Shown: positions 37,666-52,800 of the stretch, piece after piece
How the letters are laid out: every line of letters starts with the position of its first letter
How positions within the stretch are numbered: position 1 is the first letter of the stretch
Assembly (NCBI GenBank): GCA_948099385.1
Contig: CANUEZ040000156.1
Coordinates: 558,001 to 622,000 of the forward strand
DNA from: Fasciola hepatica
Taxonomy: Eukaryota; Platyhelminthes; Trematoda; Plagiorchiida; Fasciolidae
Direction: 5' to 3'
Length of the DNA: 64,000 nucleotides
Program-made: the position numbers and the translations under genes
The notes under the pieces: model-generated
Told to the model about the DNA's origin: nothing
The model's database searches: none
What the model saw: the letters and a program-made list of their open reading frames with translations, nothing else

Positions 37666-38683
37666 ACACATCAAATACTATATGACCAAATCAAACTATT
37701 AACACGAACACGATCATGCACACTACACTGCCACTTGACGAGAAAGAACAAATCAATTGAGAATAGTTATAATAAACAAAATACCACATGTAAACCTCAA
37801 TCAACACAATCAATCACATCGAGTACGCACGGGCAGATAATTAGGCTTGCCTAAATTCCCAACACGACTCCAAGCGTTCACACTCAGTTTTACTCCAACT
37901 GATCACACATCGTACGCATGTGATTTGCGACAGCCATATGCGACATGTGCATCACGGAACCACAGTGTACGGATGATGCGAGACACAGAAAAGCACCAGA
38001 TGCACGGGAAAGCGCGCGCATGCAAGTACGGACGAAACATACTACTGACACGGGAGCATTCAGTAGATAACTATTTAGCTCGTCTCGCACACAATCATGC
38101 TCGTCGTGTGCAATCCTGCTGCAAAGGGAGGAGATGAATTGGATAACTTATTCTTCATTCGCATCCAGTTGAGTTTGGATTGCTCGGGGTTGTTGAATTG
38201 GTCTTTTGATCATTTGTGTGGGTTTGATTTAGTCAGAGTACAATGCTAGTCGGTCTTGTGTGCAACTGGTCTGGTCAACTAGGTTCTCCAGGTGGCATTT
38301 AAGATCGTACTTCTAGGGATCATTCCTACAGTACGTATCACCAGGACGTCAGTCAAACTGACCCGTCCACCCAACCGCGATGACGATCCGCATGGCCTAG
38401 TCCCGAGCGTGATCCGGGTGTGTGGCTGTCCGTCGGCCTGACCTAGCGCGTGCTTGTTGCTGGCTTGCTCGAATCAGCGGCCGTGTGAGCGTCACGCGTG
38501 CATGGTCTGATTGAACGGACTCGGCCGCCTCCTCGGTTGATCGTCCGGCCCGATCGGGAATGGGGTACGCAGTTATGCGTATCTCATACACCCGATTCGG
38601 CCTGGAGGAACTGGCCTGTGCTGAGCGGCTATTTCATCAAATAACACAATTACACCAACTTATTACAAACTAAAATCAACAAC
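37666..38683. repeat. Unit 38, chimeric monomer
   Basis: The left part matches units 35 and 37 (G167, T204, A294). The 621-629 segment carries C621, C623, G627 and G629, the last three shared only with unit 30. The unit looks like a hybrid of two haplotypes, as expected from gene conversion or unequal crossover. Confidence 0.8.
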
Positions 38684-40719
38684 ACACATCAAATACTATA
38701 TGACCAAATCAAACTATTAACACGAACACGATCATGCACACTACACTGCCACTTGACGAGAAAGAACAAATCAATTGAGAATAGTTATAATAAACAAAAT
38801 ACCACATGTAAACCTCAATCAACACAATCAATCACATCGAGTACGCACGAGCAGATAATTAGGCTTGCCTAAATTCCCAACACGACACCAAGCGTTCACA
38901 CTCAGTTTTACTCCAATTGATCACACATCGTACGCATGTGATTTGCGACAGCCATATGCGACATGTGCATCACGGAACCACAGTGTACGGATGATGCGAG
39001 ACACAGAAAAGCACCAGATGCACGGGAAAGCGCGCGCATGCAAGTACGGACGAAACATACTACTGACACGGGAGCATTCAGTAGATAACTATTTAGCTCG
39101 TCTCGCACACAATCATGCTCGTCGTGTGCAATCCTGCTGCAAAGGGAGGAGATGAATTGGATAACTTATTCTTCATTCGCATCCAGTTGAGTTTGGATTG
39201 CTCGGGGTTGTTGAATTGGTCTTTTGATCATTTGTGTGGGTTTGATTTAGTCAGAGTACAATGCTAGTCGGTCTTGTGTGCAACTGGTCTGGTCAACTAG
39301 GTTTTGCAGTTCGCATTTAAGATCGTACTTCTAGGGATCATTCCTACAGTACGTATCACCAGGACGTCAGTCAAACTGACCCGTCCACCCAACCGCGATG
39401 ACGATCCGCATGGCCTAGTCCCGAGCGTGATCCGGGTGTGTGGCTGTCCGTCGGCCTGACCTAGCGCGTGCTTGTTGCTGGCTTGCTCGAATCAGCGGCC
39501 GTGTGAGCGTCACGCGTGCATGGTCTGATTGAACGGACTCGGCCGCCTCCTCGGTTGATCGTCCGGCCCGATCGGGAATGGGGTACGCAGTTATGCGTAT
39601 CTCATACACCCGATTCGGCCTGGAGGAACTGGCCTGTGCTGAGCGGCTATTTCATCAAATAACACAATTACACCAACTTATTACAAACTAAAATCAACAA
39701 CACACATCAAATACTATATGACCAAATCAAACTATTAACACGAACACGATCATGCACACTACACTGCCACTTGACGAGAAAGAACAAATCAATTGAGAAT
39801 AGTTATAATAAACAAAATACCACATGTAAACCTCAATCAACACAATCAATCACATCGAGTACGCACGAGCAGATAATTAGGCTTGCCTAAATTCCCAACA
39901 CGACACCAAGCGTTCACACTCAGTTTTACTCCAATTGATCACACATCGTACGCATGTGATTTGCGACAGCCATATGCGACATGTGCATCACGGAACCACA
40001 GTGTACGGATGATGCGAGACACAGAAAAGCACCAGATGCACGGGAAAGCGCGCGCATGCAAGTACGGACGAAACATACTACTGACACGGGAGCATTCAGT
40101 AGATAACTATTTAGCTCGTCTCGCACACAATCATGCTCGTCGTGTGCAATCCTGCTGCAAAGGGAGGAGATGAATTGGATAACTTATTCTTCATTCGCAT
40201 CCAGTTGAGTTTGGATTGCTCGGGGTTGTTGAATTGGTCTTTTGATCATTTGTGTGGGTTTGATTTAGTCAGAGTACAATGCTAGTCGGTCTTGTGTGCA
40301 ACTGGTCTGGTCAACTAGGTTTTGCAGTTCGCATTTAAGATCGTACTTCTAGGGATCATTCCTACAGTACGTATCACCAGGACGTCAGTCAAACTGACCC
40401 GTCCACCCAACCGCGATGACGATCCGCATGGCCTAGTCCCGAGCGTGATCCGGGTGTGTGGCTGTCCGTCGGCCTGACCTAGCGCGTGCTTGTTGCTGGC
40501 TTGCTCGAATCAGCGGCCGTGTGAGCGTCACGCGTGCATGGTCTGATTGAACGGACTCGGCCGCCTCCTCGGTTGATCGTCCGGCCCGATCGGGAATGGG
40601 GTACGCAGTTATGCGTATCTCATACACCCGATTCGGCCTGGAGGAACTGGCCTGTGCTGAGCGGCTATTTCATCAAATAACACAATTACACCAACTTATT
40701 ACAAACTAAAATCAACAAC
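38684..40719. repeat. Units 39-40, single-unit tandem duplication
   Basis: Both units carry T234 (ccaaTtgat), seen in no other unit, with A294 and T560. Two adjacent units sharing a private base indicate a one-unit duplication. Confidence 0.8.
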
Positions 40720-43700
40720 ACACATCAAATACTATATGACCAAATCAAACTATTAACACGAACACGATCATGCACACTACACTGCCACTTGACGAGAAAG
40801 AACAAATCAATTGAGAATAGTTATAATAAACAAAATACCACATGTAAACCTCAATCAACACAATCAATCACATCGAGTACGCACGAGCAGATAATTAGGC
40901 TTGCCTAAATTCCCAACACGACACCAAGCGTTCACACTCAGTTTTACTCCAACTGATCACACATCGTACGCATGTGATTTGCGACAGCCATATGCGACAT
41001 GTGCATCACGGAACCACAGTGTACGGATGATGCGAGACACAGAAAAGCACCAGATGCACGGGAAAGCGCGCGCATGCAAGTACGGACGAAACATACTACT
41101 GACACGGGAGCATTCAGTAGATAACTATTTAGCTCGTCTCGCACACAATCATGCTCGTCGTGTGCAATCCTGCTGCAAAGGGAGGAGATGAATTGGATAA
41201 CTTATTCTTCATTCGCATCCAGTTGAGTTTGGATTGCTCGGGGTTGTTGAATTGGTCTTTTGATCATTTGTGTGGGTTTGATTTAGTCAGAGTACAATGC
41301 TAGTCGGTCTTGTGTGCAACTGGTCTGGTCAACTAGGTTTTGCAGTTCGCATTTAAGATCGTACTTCTAGGGATCATTCCTACAGTACGTATCACCAGGA
41401 CGTCAGTCAAACTGACCCGTCCACCCAACCGCGATGACGATCCGCATGGCCTAGTCCCGAGCGTGATCCGGGTGTGTGGCTGTCCGTCGGCCTGACCTAG
41501 CGCGTGCTTGTTGCTGGCTTGCTCGAATCAGCGGCCGTGTGAGCGTCACGCGTGCATGGTCTGATTGAACGGACTCGGCCGCCTCCTCGGTTGATCGTCC
41601 GGCCCGATCGGGAATGGGGTACGCAGTTATGCGTATCTCATACACCCGATTCGGCCTGGAGGAACTGGCCTGTGCTGAGCGGCTATTTCATCAAATAACA
41701 CAATTACACCAACTTATTACAAACTAAAATCAACAACACACATCAAATACTATATGACCAAATCAAACTATTAACACGAACACGATCATGCACACTACAC
41801 TGCCACTTGACGAGAAAGAACAAATCAATTGAGAATAGTTATAATAAACAAAATACCACATGTAAACCTCAATCAACACAATCAATCACATCGAGTACGC
41901 ACGAGCAGATAATTAGGCTTGCCTAAATTCCCAACACGACACCAAGCGTTCACACTCAGTTTTACTCCAACTGATCACACATCGTACGCATGTGATTTGC
42001 GACAGCCATATGCGACATGTGCATCACGGAACCACAGTGTACGGATGATGCGAGACACAGAAAAGCACCAGATGCACGGGAAAGCGCGCGCATGCAAGTA
42101 CGGACGAAACATACTACTGACACGGGAGCATTCAGTAGATAACTATTTAGCTCGTCTCGCACACAATCATGCTCGTCGTGTGCAATCCTGCTGCAAAGGG
42201 AGGAGATGAATTGGATAACTTATTCTTCATTCGCATCCAGTTGAGTTTGGATTGCTCGGGGTTGTTGAATTGGTCTTTTGATCATTTGTGTGGGTTTGAT
42301 TTAGTCAGAGTACAATGCTAGTCGGTCTTGTGTGCAACTGGTCTGGTCAACTAGGTTTTGCAGTTCGCATTTAAGATCGTACTTCTAGGGATCATTCCTA
42401 TAGTACGTATCACCAGGACGTCAGTCAAACTGACCCGTCCACCCAACCGCGATGACGATCCGCATGGCCTAGTCCCGAGCGTGATCCGGGTGTGTGGCTG
42501 TCCGTCGGCCTGACCTAGCGCGTGCTTGTTGCTGGCTTGCTCGAATCAGCGGCCGTGTGAGCGTCACGCGTGCATGGTCTGATTGAACGGACTCGGCCGC
42601 CTCCTCGGTTGATCGTCCGGCCCGATCGGGAATGGGGTACGCAGTTATGCGTATCTCATACACCCGATTCGGCCTGGAGGAACTGGCCTGTGCTGAGCGG
42701 CTATTTCATCAAATAACACAATTACACCAACTTATTACAAACTAAAATCAACAACACACATCAAATACTATATGACCAAATCAAACTATTAACACGAACA
42801 CGATCATGCACACTACACTGCCACTTGACGAGAAAGAACAAATCAATTGAGAATAGTTATAATAAACAAAATACCACATGTAAACCTCAATCAACACAAT
42901 CAATCACATCGAGTACGCACGAGCAGATAATTAGGCTTGCCTAAATTCCCAACACGACACCAAGCGTTCACACTCAGTTTTACTCCAACTGATCACACAT
43001 CGTACGCATGTGATTTGCGACAGCCATATGCGACATGTGCATCACGGAACCACAGTGTACGGATGATGCGAGACACAGAAAAGCACCAGATGCACGGGAA
43101 AGCGCGCGCATGCAAGTACGGACGAAACATACTACTGACACGGGAGCATTCAGTAGATAACTATTTAGCTCGTCTCGCACACAATCATGCTCGTCGTGTG
43201 CAATCCTGCTGCAAAGGGAGGAGATGAATTGGATAACTTATTCTTCATTCGCATCCAGTTGAGTTTGGATTGCTCGGGGTTGTTGAATTGGTCTTTTGAT
43301 CATTTGTGTGGGTTTGATTTAGTCAGAGTACAATGCTAGTCGGTCTTGTGTGCAACTGGTCTGGTCAACTAGGTTTTGCAGTTCGCATTTAAGATCGTAC
43401 TTCTAGGGATCATTCCTACAGTACGTATCACCAGGACGTCAGTCAAACTGACCCGTCCACCCAACCGCGATGACGATCCGCATGGCCTAGTCCCGAGCGT
43501 GATCCGGGTGTGTGGCTGTCCGTCGGCCTGACCTAGCGCGTGCTTGTTGCTGGCTTGCTCGAATCAGCGGCCGTGTGAGCGTCACGCGTGCATGGTCTGA
43601 TTGAACGGACTCGGCCGCCTCCTCGGTTGATCGTCCGGCCCGATCGGGAATGGGGTACGCAGTTATGCGTATCTCATACACCCGATTCGGCCTGGAGGAA

Positions 43701-46700
43701 CTGGCCTGTGCTGAGCGGCTATTTCATCAAATAACACAATTACACCAACTTATTACAAACTAAAATCAACAACACACATCAAATACTATATGACCAAATC
43801 AAACTATTAACACGAACACGATCATGCACACTACACTGCCACTTGACGAGAAAGAACAAATCAATTGAGAATAGTTATAATAAACAAAATACCACATGTA
43901 AACCTCAATCAACACAATCAATCACATCGAGTACGCACGAGCAGATAATTAGGCTTGCCTAAATTCCCAACACGACACCAAGCGTTCACACTCAGTTTTA
44001 CTCCAACTGATCACACATCGTACGCATGTGATTTGCGACAGCCATATGCGACATGTGCATCACGGAACCACAGTGTACGGATGATGCGAGACACAGAAAA
44101 GCACCAGATGCACGGGAAAGCGCGCGCATGCAAGTACGGACGAAACATACTACTGACACGGGAGCATTCAGTAGATAACTATTTAGCTCGTCTCGCACAC
44201 AATCATGCTCGTCGTGTGCAATCCTGCTGCAAAGGGAGGAGATGAATTGGATAACTTATTCTTCATTCGCATCCAGTTGAGTTTGGATTGCTCGGGGTTG
44301 TTGAATTGGTCTTTTGATCATTTGTGTGGGTTTGATTTAGTCAGAGTACAATGCTAGTCGGTCTTGTGTGCAACTGGTCTGGTCAACTAGGTTTTGCAGT
44401 TCGCATTTAAGATCGTACTTCTAGGGATCATTCCTACAGTACGTATCACCAGGACGTCAGTCAAACTGACCCGTCCACCCAACCGCGATGACGATCCGCA
44501 TGGCCTAGTCCCGAGCGTGATCCGGGTGTGTGGCTGTCCGTCGGCCTGACCTAGCGCGTGCTTGTTGCTGGCTTGCTCGAATCAGCGGCCGTGTGAGCGT
44601 CACGCGTGCATGGTCTGATTGAACGGACTCGGCCGCCTCCTCGGTTGATCGTCCGGCCCGATCGGGAATGGGGTACGCAGTTATGCGTATCTCATACACC
44701 CGATTCGGCCTGGAGGAACTGGCCTGTGCTGAGCGGCTATTTCATCAAATAACACAATTACACCAACTTATTACAAACTAAAATCAACAACACACATCAA
44801 ATACTATATGACCAAATCAAACTATTAACACGAACACGATCATGCACACTACACTGCCACTTGACGAGAAAGAACAAATCAATTGAGAATAGTTATAATA
44901 AACAAAATACCACATGTAAACCTCAATCAACACAATCAATCACATCGAGTACGCACGAGCAGATAATTAGGCTTGCCTAAATTCCCAACACGACACCAAG
45001 CGTTCACACTCAGTTTTACTCCAACTGATCACACATCGTACGCATGTGATTTGCGACAGCCATATGCGACATGTGCATCACGGAACCACAGTGTACGGAT
45101 GATGCGAGACACAGAAAAGCACCAGATGCACGGGAAAGCGCGCGCATGCAAGTACGGACGAAACATACTACTGACACGGGAGCATTCAGTAGATAACTAT
45201 TTAGCTCGTCTCGCACACAATCATGCTCGTCGTGTGCAATCCTGCTGCAAAGGGAGGAGATGAATTGGATAACTTATTCTTCATTCGCATCCAGTTGAGT
45301 TTGGATTGCTCGGGGTTGTTGAATTGGTCTTTTGATCATTTGTGTGGGTTTGATTTAGTCAGAGTACAATGCTAGTCGGTCTTGTGTGCAACTGGTCTGG
45401 TCAACTAGGTTTTGCAGTTCGCATTTAAGATCGTACTTCTAGGGATCATTCCTATAGTACGTATCACCAGGACGTCAGTCAAACTGACCCGTCCACCCAA
45501 CCGCGATGACGATCCGCATGGCCTAGTCCCGAGCGTGATCCGGGTGTGTGGCTGTCCGTCGGCCTGACCTAGCGCGTGCTTGTTGCTGGCTTGCTCGAAT
45601 CAGCGGCCGTGTGAGCGTCACGCGTGCATGGTCTGATTGAACGGACTCGGCCGCCTCCTCGGTTGATCGTCCGGCCCGATCGGGAATGGGGTACGCAGTT
45701 ATGCGTATCTCATACACCCGATTCGGCCTGGAGGAACTGGCCTGTGCTGAGCGGCTATTTCATCAAATAACACAATTACACCAACTTATTACAAACTAAA
45801 ATCAACAACACACATCAAATACTATATGACCAAATCAAACTATTAACACGAACACGATCATGCACACTACACTGCCACTTGACGAGAAAGAACAAATCAA
45901 TTGAGAATAGTTATAATAAACAAAATACCACATGTAAACCTCAATCAACACAATCAATCACATCGAGTACGCACGAGCAGATAATTAGGCTTGCCTAAAT
46001 TCCCAACACGACACCAAGCGTTCACACTCAGTTTTACTCCAACTGATCACACATCGTACGCATGTGATTTGCGACAGCCATATGCGACATGTGCATCACG
46101 GAACCACAGTGTACGGATGATGCGAGACACAGAAAAGCACCAGATGCACGGGAAAGCGCGCGCATGCAAGTACGGACGAAACATACTACTGACACGGGAG
46201 CATTCAGTAGATAACTATTTAGCTCGTCTCGCACACAATCATGCTCGTCGTGTGCAATCCTGCTGCAAAGGGAGGAGATGAATTGGATAACTTATTCTTC
46301 ATTCGCATCCAGTTGAGTTTGGATTGCTCGGGGTTGTTGAATTGGTCTTTTGATCATTTGTGTGGGTTTGATTTAGTCAGAGTACAATGCTAGTCGGTCT
46401 TGTGTGCAACTGGTCTGGTCAACTAGGTTTTGCAGTTCGCATTTAAGATCGTACTTCTAGGGATCATTCCTACAGTACGTATCACCAGGACGTCAGTCAA
46501 ACTGACCCGTCCACCCAACCGCGATGACGATCCGCATGGCCTAGTCCCGAGCGTGATCCGGGTGTGTGGCTGTCCGTCGGCCTGACCTAGCGCGTGCTTG
46601 TTGCTGGCTTGCTCGAATCAGCGGCCGTGTGAGCGTCACGCGTGCATGGTCTGATTGAACGGACTCGGCCGCCTCCTCGGTTGATCGTCCGGCCCGATCG

Positions 46701-47845
46701 GGAATGGGGTACGCAGTTATGCGTATCTCATACACCCGATTCGGCCTGGAGGAACTGGCCTGTGCTGAGCGGCTATTTCATCAAATAACACAATTACACC
46801 AACTTATTACAAACTAAAATCAACAACACACATCAAATACTATATGACCAAATCAAACTATTAACACGAACACGATCATGCACACTACACTGCCACTTGA
46901 CGAGAAAGAACAAATCAATTGAGAATAGTTATAATAAACAAAATACCACATGTAAACCTCAATCAACACAATCAATCACATCGAGTACGCACGAGCAGAT
47001 AATTAGGCTTGCCTAAATTCCCAACACGACACCAAGCGTTCACACTCAGTTTTACTCCAACTGATCACACATCGTACGCATGTGATTTGCGACAGCCATA
47101 TGCGACATGTGCATCACGGAACCACAGTGTACGGATGATGCGAGACACAGAAAAGCACCAGATGCACGGGAAAGCGCGCGCATGCAAGTACGGACGAAAC
47201 ATACTACTGACACGGGAGCATTCAGTAGATAACTATTTAGCTCGTCTCGCACACAATCATGCTCGTCGTGTGCAATCCTGCTGCAAAGGGAGGAGATGAA
47301 TTGGATAACTTATTCTTCATTCGCATCCAGTTGAGTTTGGATTGCTCGGGGTTGTTGAATTGGTCTTTTGATCATTTGTGTGGGTTTGATTTAGTCAGAG
47401 TACAATGCTAGTCGGTCTTGTGTGCAACTGGTCTGGTCAACTAGGTTTTGCAGTTCGCATTTAAGATCGTACTTCTAGGGATCATTCCTACAGTACGTAT
47501 CACCAGGACGTCAGTCAAACTGACCCGTCCACCCAACCGCGATGACGATCCGCATGGCCTAGTCCCGAGCGTGATCCGGGTGTGTGGCTGTCCGTCGGCC
47601 TGACCTAGCGCGTGCTTGTTGCTGGCTTGCTCGAATCAGCGGCCGTGTGAGCGTCACGCGTGCATGGTCTGATTGAACGGACTCGGCCGCCTCCTCGGTT
47701 GATCGTCCGGCCCGATCGGGAATGGGGTACGCAGTTATGCGTATCTCATACACCCGATTCGGCCTGGAGGAACTGGCCTGTGCTGAGCGGCTATTTCATC
47801 AAATAACACAATTACACCAACTTATTACAAACTAAAATCAACAAC
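40720..47845. repeat. Homogenised block with a three-unit period (units 41-47)
   Basis: Units 41, 43, 44, 46 and 47 have the same marker haplotype (A294, T560, G623, C648, C664). Units 42 and 45 add T664 (cctaTagt), as does unit 48 just outside. This gives a 3,054-bp trimer pattern: T664, consensus, consensus. No other variable site was noticed in this block. Confidence 0.75.
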
Positions 47846-49881
47846 ACACATCAAATACTATATGACCAAATCAAACTATTAACACGAACACGATCATGCA
47901 CACTACACTGCCACTTGACGAGAAAGAACAAATCAATTGAGAATAGTTATAATAAACAAAATACCACATGTAAACCTCAATCAACACAATCAATCACATC
48001 GAGTACGCACGAGCAGATAATTAGGCTTGCCTAAATTCCCAACACGACACCAAGCGTTCACACTCAGTTTTACTCCAACTGATCACACATCGTACGCATG
48101 TGATTTGCGACAGCCATATGCGACATGTGCATCACGGAACCACAGTGTACGGATGATGCGAGACACAGAAAAGCACCAGATGCACGGGAAAGCGCGCGCA
48201 TGCAAGTACGGACGAAACATACTACTGACACGGGAGCATTCAGTAGATAACTATTTAGCTCGTCTCGCACACAATCATGCTCGTCGTGTGCAATCCTGCT
48301 GCAAAGGGAGGAGATGAATTGGATAACTTATTCTTCATTCGCATCCAGTTGAGTTTGGATTGCTCGGGGTTGTTGAATTGGTCTTTTGATCATTTGTGTG
48401 GGTTTGATTTAGTCAGAGTACAATGCTAGTCGGTCTTGTGTGCAACTGGTCTGGTCAACTAGGTTTTGCAGTTCGCATTTAAGATCGTACTTCTAGGGAT
48501 CATTCCTATAGTACGTATCACCAGGACGTCAGTCAAACTGACCCGTCCACCCAACCGCGATGACGATCCGCATGGCCTAGTCCCGAGCGTGATCCGGGTG
48601 TGTGGCTGTCCGTCGGCCTGACCTAGCGCGTGCTTGTTGCTGGCTTGCTCGAATCAGCGGCCGTGTGAGCGTCACGCGTGCATGGTCTGATTGAACGGAC
48701 TCGGCCGCCTCCTCGGTTGATCGTCCGGCCCGATCGGGAATGGGGTACGCAGTTATGCGTATCTCATACACCCGATTCGGCCTGGAGGAACTGGCCTGTG
48801 CTGAGCGGCTATTTCATCAAATAACACAATTACACCAACTTATTACAAACTAAAATCAACAACACACATCAAATACTATATGACCAAATCAAACTATTAA
48901 CACGAACACGATCATGCACACTACACTGCCACTTGACGAGAAAGAACAAATCAATTGAGAATAGTTATAATAAACAAAATACCACATGTAAACCTCAATC
49001 AACACAATCAATCACATCGAGTACGCACGAGCAGATAATTAGGCTTGCCTAAATTCCCAACACGACACCAAGCGTTCACACTCAGTTTTACTCCAACTGA
49101 TCACACATCGTACGCATGTGATTTGCGACAGCCATATGCGACATGTGCATCACGGAACCACAGTGTACGGATGATGCGAGACACAGAAAAGCACCAGATG
49201 CACGGGAAAGCGCGCGCATGCAAGTACGGACGAAACATACTACTGACACGGGAGCATTCAGTAGATAACTATTTAGCTCGTCTCGCACACAATCATGCTC
49301 GTCGTGTGCAATCCTGCTGCAAAGGGAGGAGATGAATTGGATAACTTATTCTTCATTCGCATCCAGTTGAGTTTGGATTGCTCGGGGTTGTTGAATTGGT
49401 CTTTTGATCATTTGTGTGGGTTTGATTTAGTCAGAGTACAATGCTAGTCGGTCTTGTGTGCAACTGGTCTGGTCAACTAGGTTTTGCAGTTCGCATTTAA
49501 GATCGTACTTCTAGGGATCATTCCTACAGTACGTATCACCAGGACGTCAGTCAAACTGACCCGTCCACCCAACCGCGATGACGATCCGCATGGCCTGGTC
49601 CCGAGCGTGATCCGGGTGTGTGGCTGTCCGTCGGCCTGACCTAGCGCGTGCTTGTTGCTGGCTTGCTCGAATAAGCGGCCGTGTGAGCGTCACGCGTGCA
49701 TGGTCTGATTGAACGGACTCGGCCGCCTCCTCGGTTGATCGTCCGGCCCGATCGGGAATGGGGTACGCAGTTATGCGTATCTCATACACCCGATTCGGCC
49801 TGGAGGAACTGGCCTGTGCTGAGCGGCTATTTCATCAAATAACACAATTACACCAACTTATTACAAACTAAAATCAACAAC
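47846..49881. repeat. Units 48-49, transition monomers
   Basis: Unit 48 has T664 and continues the three-unit pattern. Unit 49 introduces G734 (cctGgtccc) and A810 (aatAagcgg), which recur together in units 59, 60 and 63. Confidence 0.8.
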
Positions 49882-52800
49882 ACACATCAAATACTATATG
49901 ACCAAATCAAACTATTAACACGAACACGATCATGCACACTACACTGCCACTTGACGAGAAAGAACAAATCAATTGAGAATAGTTATAATAAACAAAATAC
50001 CACATGTAAACCTCAATCAACACAATCAATCACATCGAGTACGCACGAGCAGATAATTAGGCTTGCCTAAATTCCCAACACGACACCAAGCGTTCACACT
50101 CAGTTTTACTCCAACTGATCACACATCGTACGCATGTGATTTGCGACAGCCATATGCGACATGTGCATCACGGAACCACAGTGTACGGATGATGCGAGAC
50201 ACAGAAAAGCACCAGATGCACGGGAAAGCGCGCGCATGCAAGTACGGACGAAACATACTACTGACACGGGAGCATTCAGTAGATAACTATTTAGCTCGTC
50301 TCGCACACAATCATGCTCGTCGTGTGCAATCCTGCTGCAAAGGGAGGAGATGAATTGGATAACTTATTCTTCATTCGCATCCAGTTGAGTTTGGATTGCT
50401 CGGGGTTGTTGAATTGGTCTTTTGATCATTTGTGTGGGTTCGATTTAGTCAAAGTACAATGCTAGTCGGTCTTGTGTGCAACTGGTCTGGTCAACTAGGT
50501 TTTGCAGTTCGCATTTAAGATCGTACTTCTAGGGATCATTCCTATAGTACGTATCACCAGGACGTCAGTCAAACTGACCCGTCCACCCAACCGCGATGAC
50601 GATCCGCATGGCCTAGTCCCGAGCGTGATCCGGGTGTGTGGCTGTCCGTCGGCCTGACCTAGCGCGTGCTTGTTGCTGGCTTGCTCGAATAAGCGGCCGT
50701 GTGAGCGTCACGCGTGCATGGTCTGATTGAACGGACTCGGCCGCCTCCTCGGTTGATCGTCCGGCCCGATCGGGAATGGGGTACGCAGTTATGCGTATCT
50801 CATACACCCGATTCGGCCTGGAGGAACTGGCCTGTGCTGAGCGGCTATTTCATCAAATAACACAATTACACCAACTTATTACAAACTAAAATCAACAACA
50901 CACATCAAATACTATATGACCAAATCAAACTATTAACACGAACACGATCATGCACACTACACTGCCACTTGACGAGAAAGAACAAATCAATTGAGAATAG
51001 TTATAATAAACAAAATACCACATGTAAACCTCAATCAACACAATCAATCACATCGAGTACGCACGAGCAGATAATTAGGCTTGCCTAAATTCCCAACACG
51101 ACACCAAGCGTTCACACTCAGTTTTACTCCAACTGATCACACATCGTACGCATGTGATTTGCGACAGCCATATGCGACATGTGCATCACGGAACCACAGT
51201 GTACGGATGATGCGAGACACAGAAAAGCACCAGATGCACGGGAAAGCGCGCGCATGCAAGTACGGACGAAACATACTACTGACACGGGAGCATTCAGTAG
51301 ATAACTATTTAGCTCGTCTCGCACACAATCATGCTCGTCGTGTGCAATCCTGCTGCAAAGGGAGGAGATGAATTGGATAACTTATTCTTCATTCGCATCC
51401 AGTTGAGTTTGGATTGCTCGGGGTTGTTGAATTGGTCTTTTGATCATTTGTGTGGGTTCGATTTAGTCAAAGTACAATGCTAGTCGGTCTTGTGTGCAAC
51501 TGGTCTGGTCAACTAGGTTTTGCAGTTCGCATTTAAGATCGTACTTCTAGGGATCATTCCTATAGTACGTATCACCAGGACGTCAGTCAAACTGACCCGT
51601 CCACCCAACCGCGATGACGATCCGCATGGCCTAGTCCCGAGCGTGATCCGGGTGTGTGGCTGTCCGTCGGCCTGACCTAGCGCGTGCTTGTTGCTGGCTT
51701 GCTCGAATCAGCGGCCGTGTGAGCGTCACGCGTGCATGGTCTGATTGAACGGACTCGGCCGCCTTCTCGGTTGATCGTCCGGCCCGATCGGGAATGGGGT
51801 ACGCAGTTATGCGTATCTCATACACCCGATTCGGCCTGGAGGAACTGGCCTGTGCTGAGCGGCTATTTCATCAAATAACACAATTACACCAACTTATTAC
51901 AAACTAAAATCAACAACACACATCAAATACTATATGACCAAATCAAACTATTAACACGAACACGATCATGCACACTACACTGCCACTTGACGAGAAAGAA
52001 CAAATCAATTGAGAATAGTTATAATAAACAAAATACCACATGTAAACCTCAATCAACACAATCAATCACATCGAGTACGCACGAGCAGATAATTAGGCTT
52101 GCCTAAATTCCCAACACGACACCAAGCGTTCACACTCAGTTTTACTCCAACTGATCACACATCGTACGCATGTGATTTGCGACAGCCATATGCGACATGT
52201 GCATCACGGAACCACAGTGTACGGATGATGCGAGACACAGAAAAGCACCAGATGCACGGGAAAGCGCGCGCATGCAAGTACGGACGAAACATACTACTGA
52301 CACGGGAGCATTCAGTAGATAACTATTTAGCTCGTCTCGCACACAATCATGCTCGTCGTGTGCAATCCTGCTGCAAAGGGAGGAGATGAATTGGATAACT
52401 TATTCTTCATTCGCATCCAGTTGAGTTTGGATTGCTCGGGGTTGTTGAATTGGTCTTTTGATCATTTGTGTGGGTTTGATTTAGTCAGAGTACAATGCTA
52501 GTCGGTCTTGTGTGCAACTGGTCTGGTCAACTAGGTTTTGCAGTTCGCATTTAAGATCGTACTTCTAGGGATCATTCCTATAGTACGTATCACCAGGACG
52601 TCAGTCAAACTGACCCGTCCACCCAACCGCGATGACGATCCGCATGGCCTAGTCCCGAGCGTGATCCGGGTGTGTGGCTGTCCGTCGGCCTGACCTAGCG
52701 CGTGCTTGTTGCTGGCTTGCTCGAATAAGCGGCCGTGTGAGCGTCACGCGTGCATGGTCTGATTGAACGGACTCGGCCGCCTCCTCGGTTGATCGTCCGG

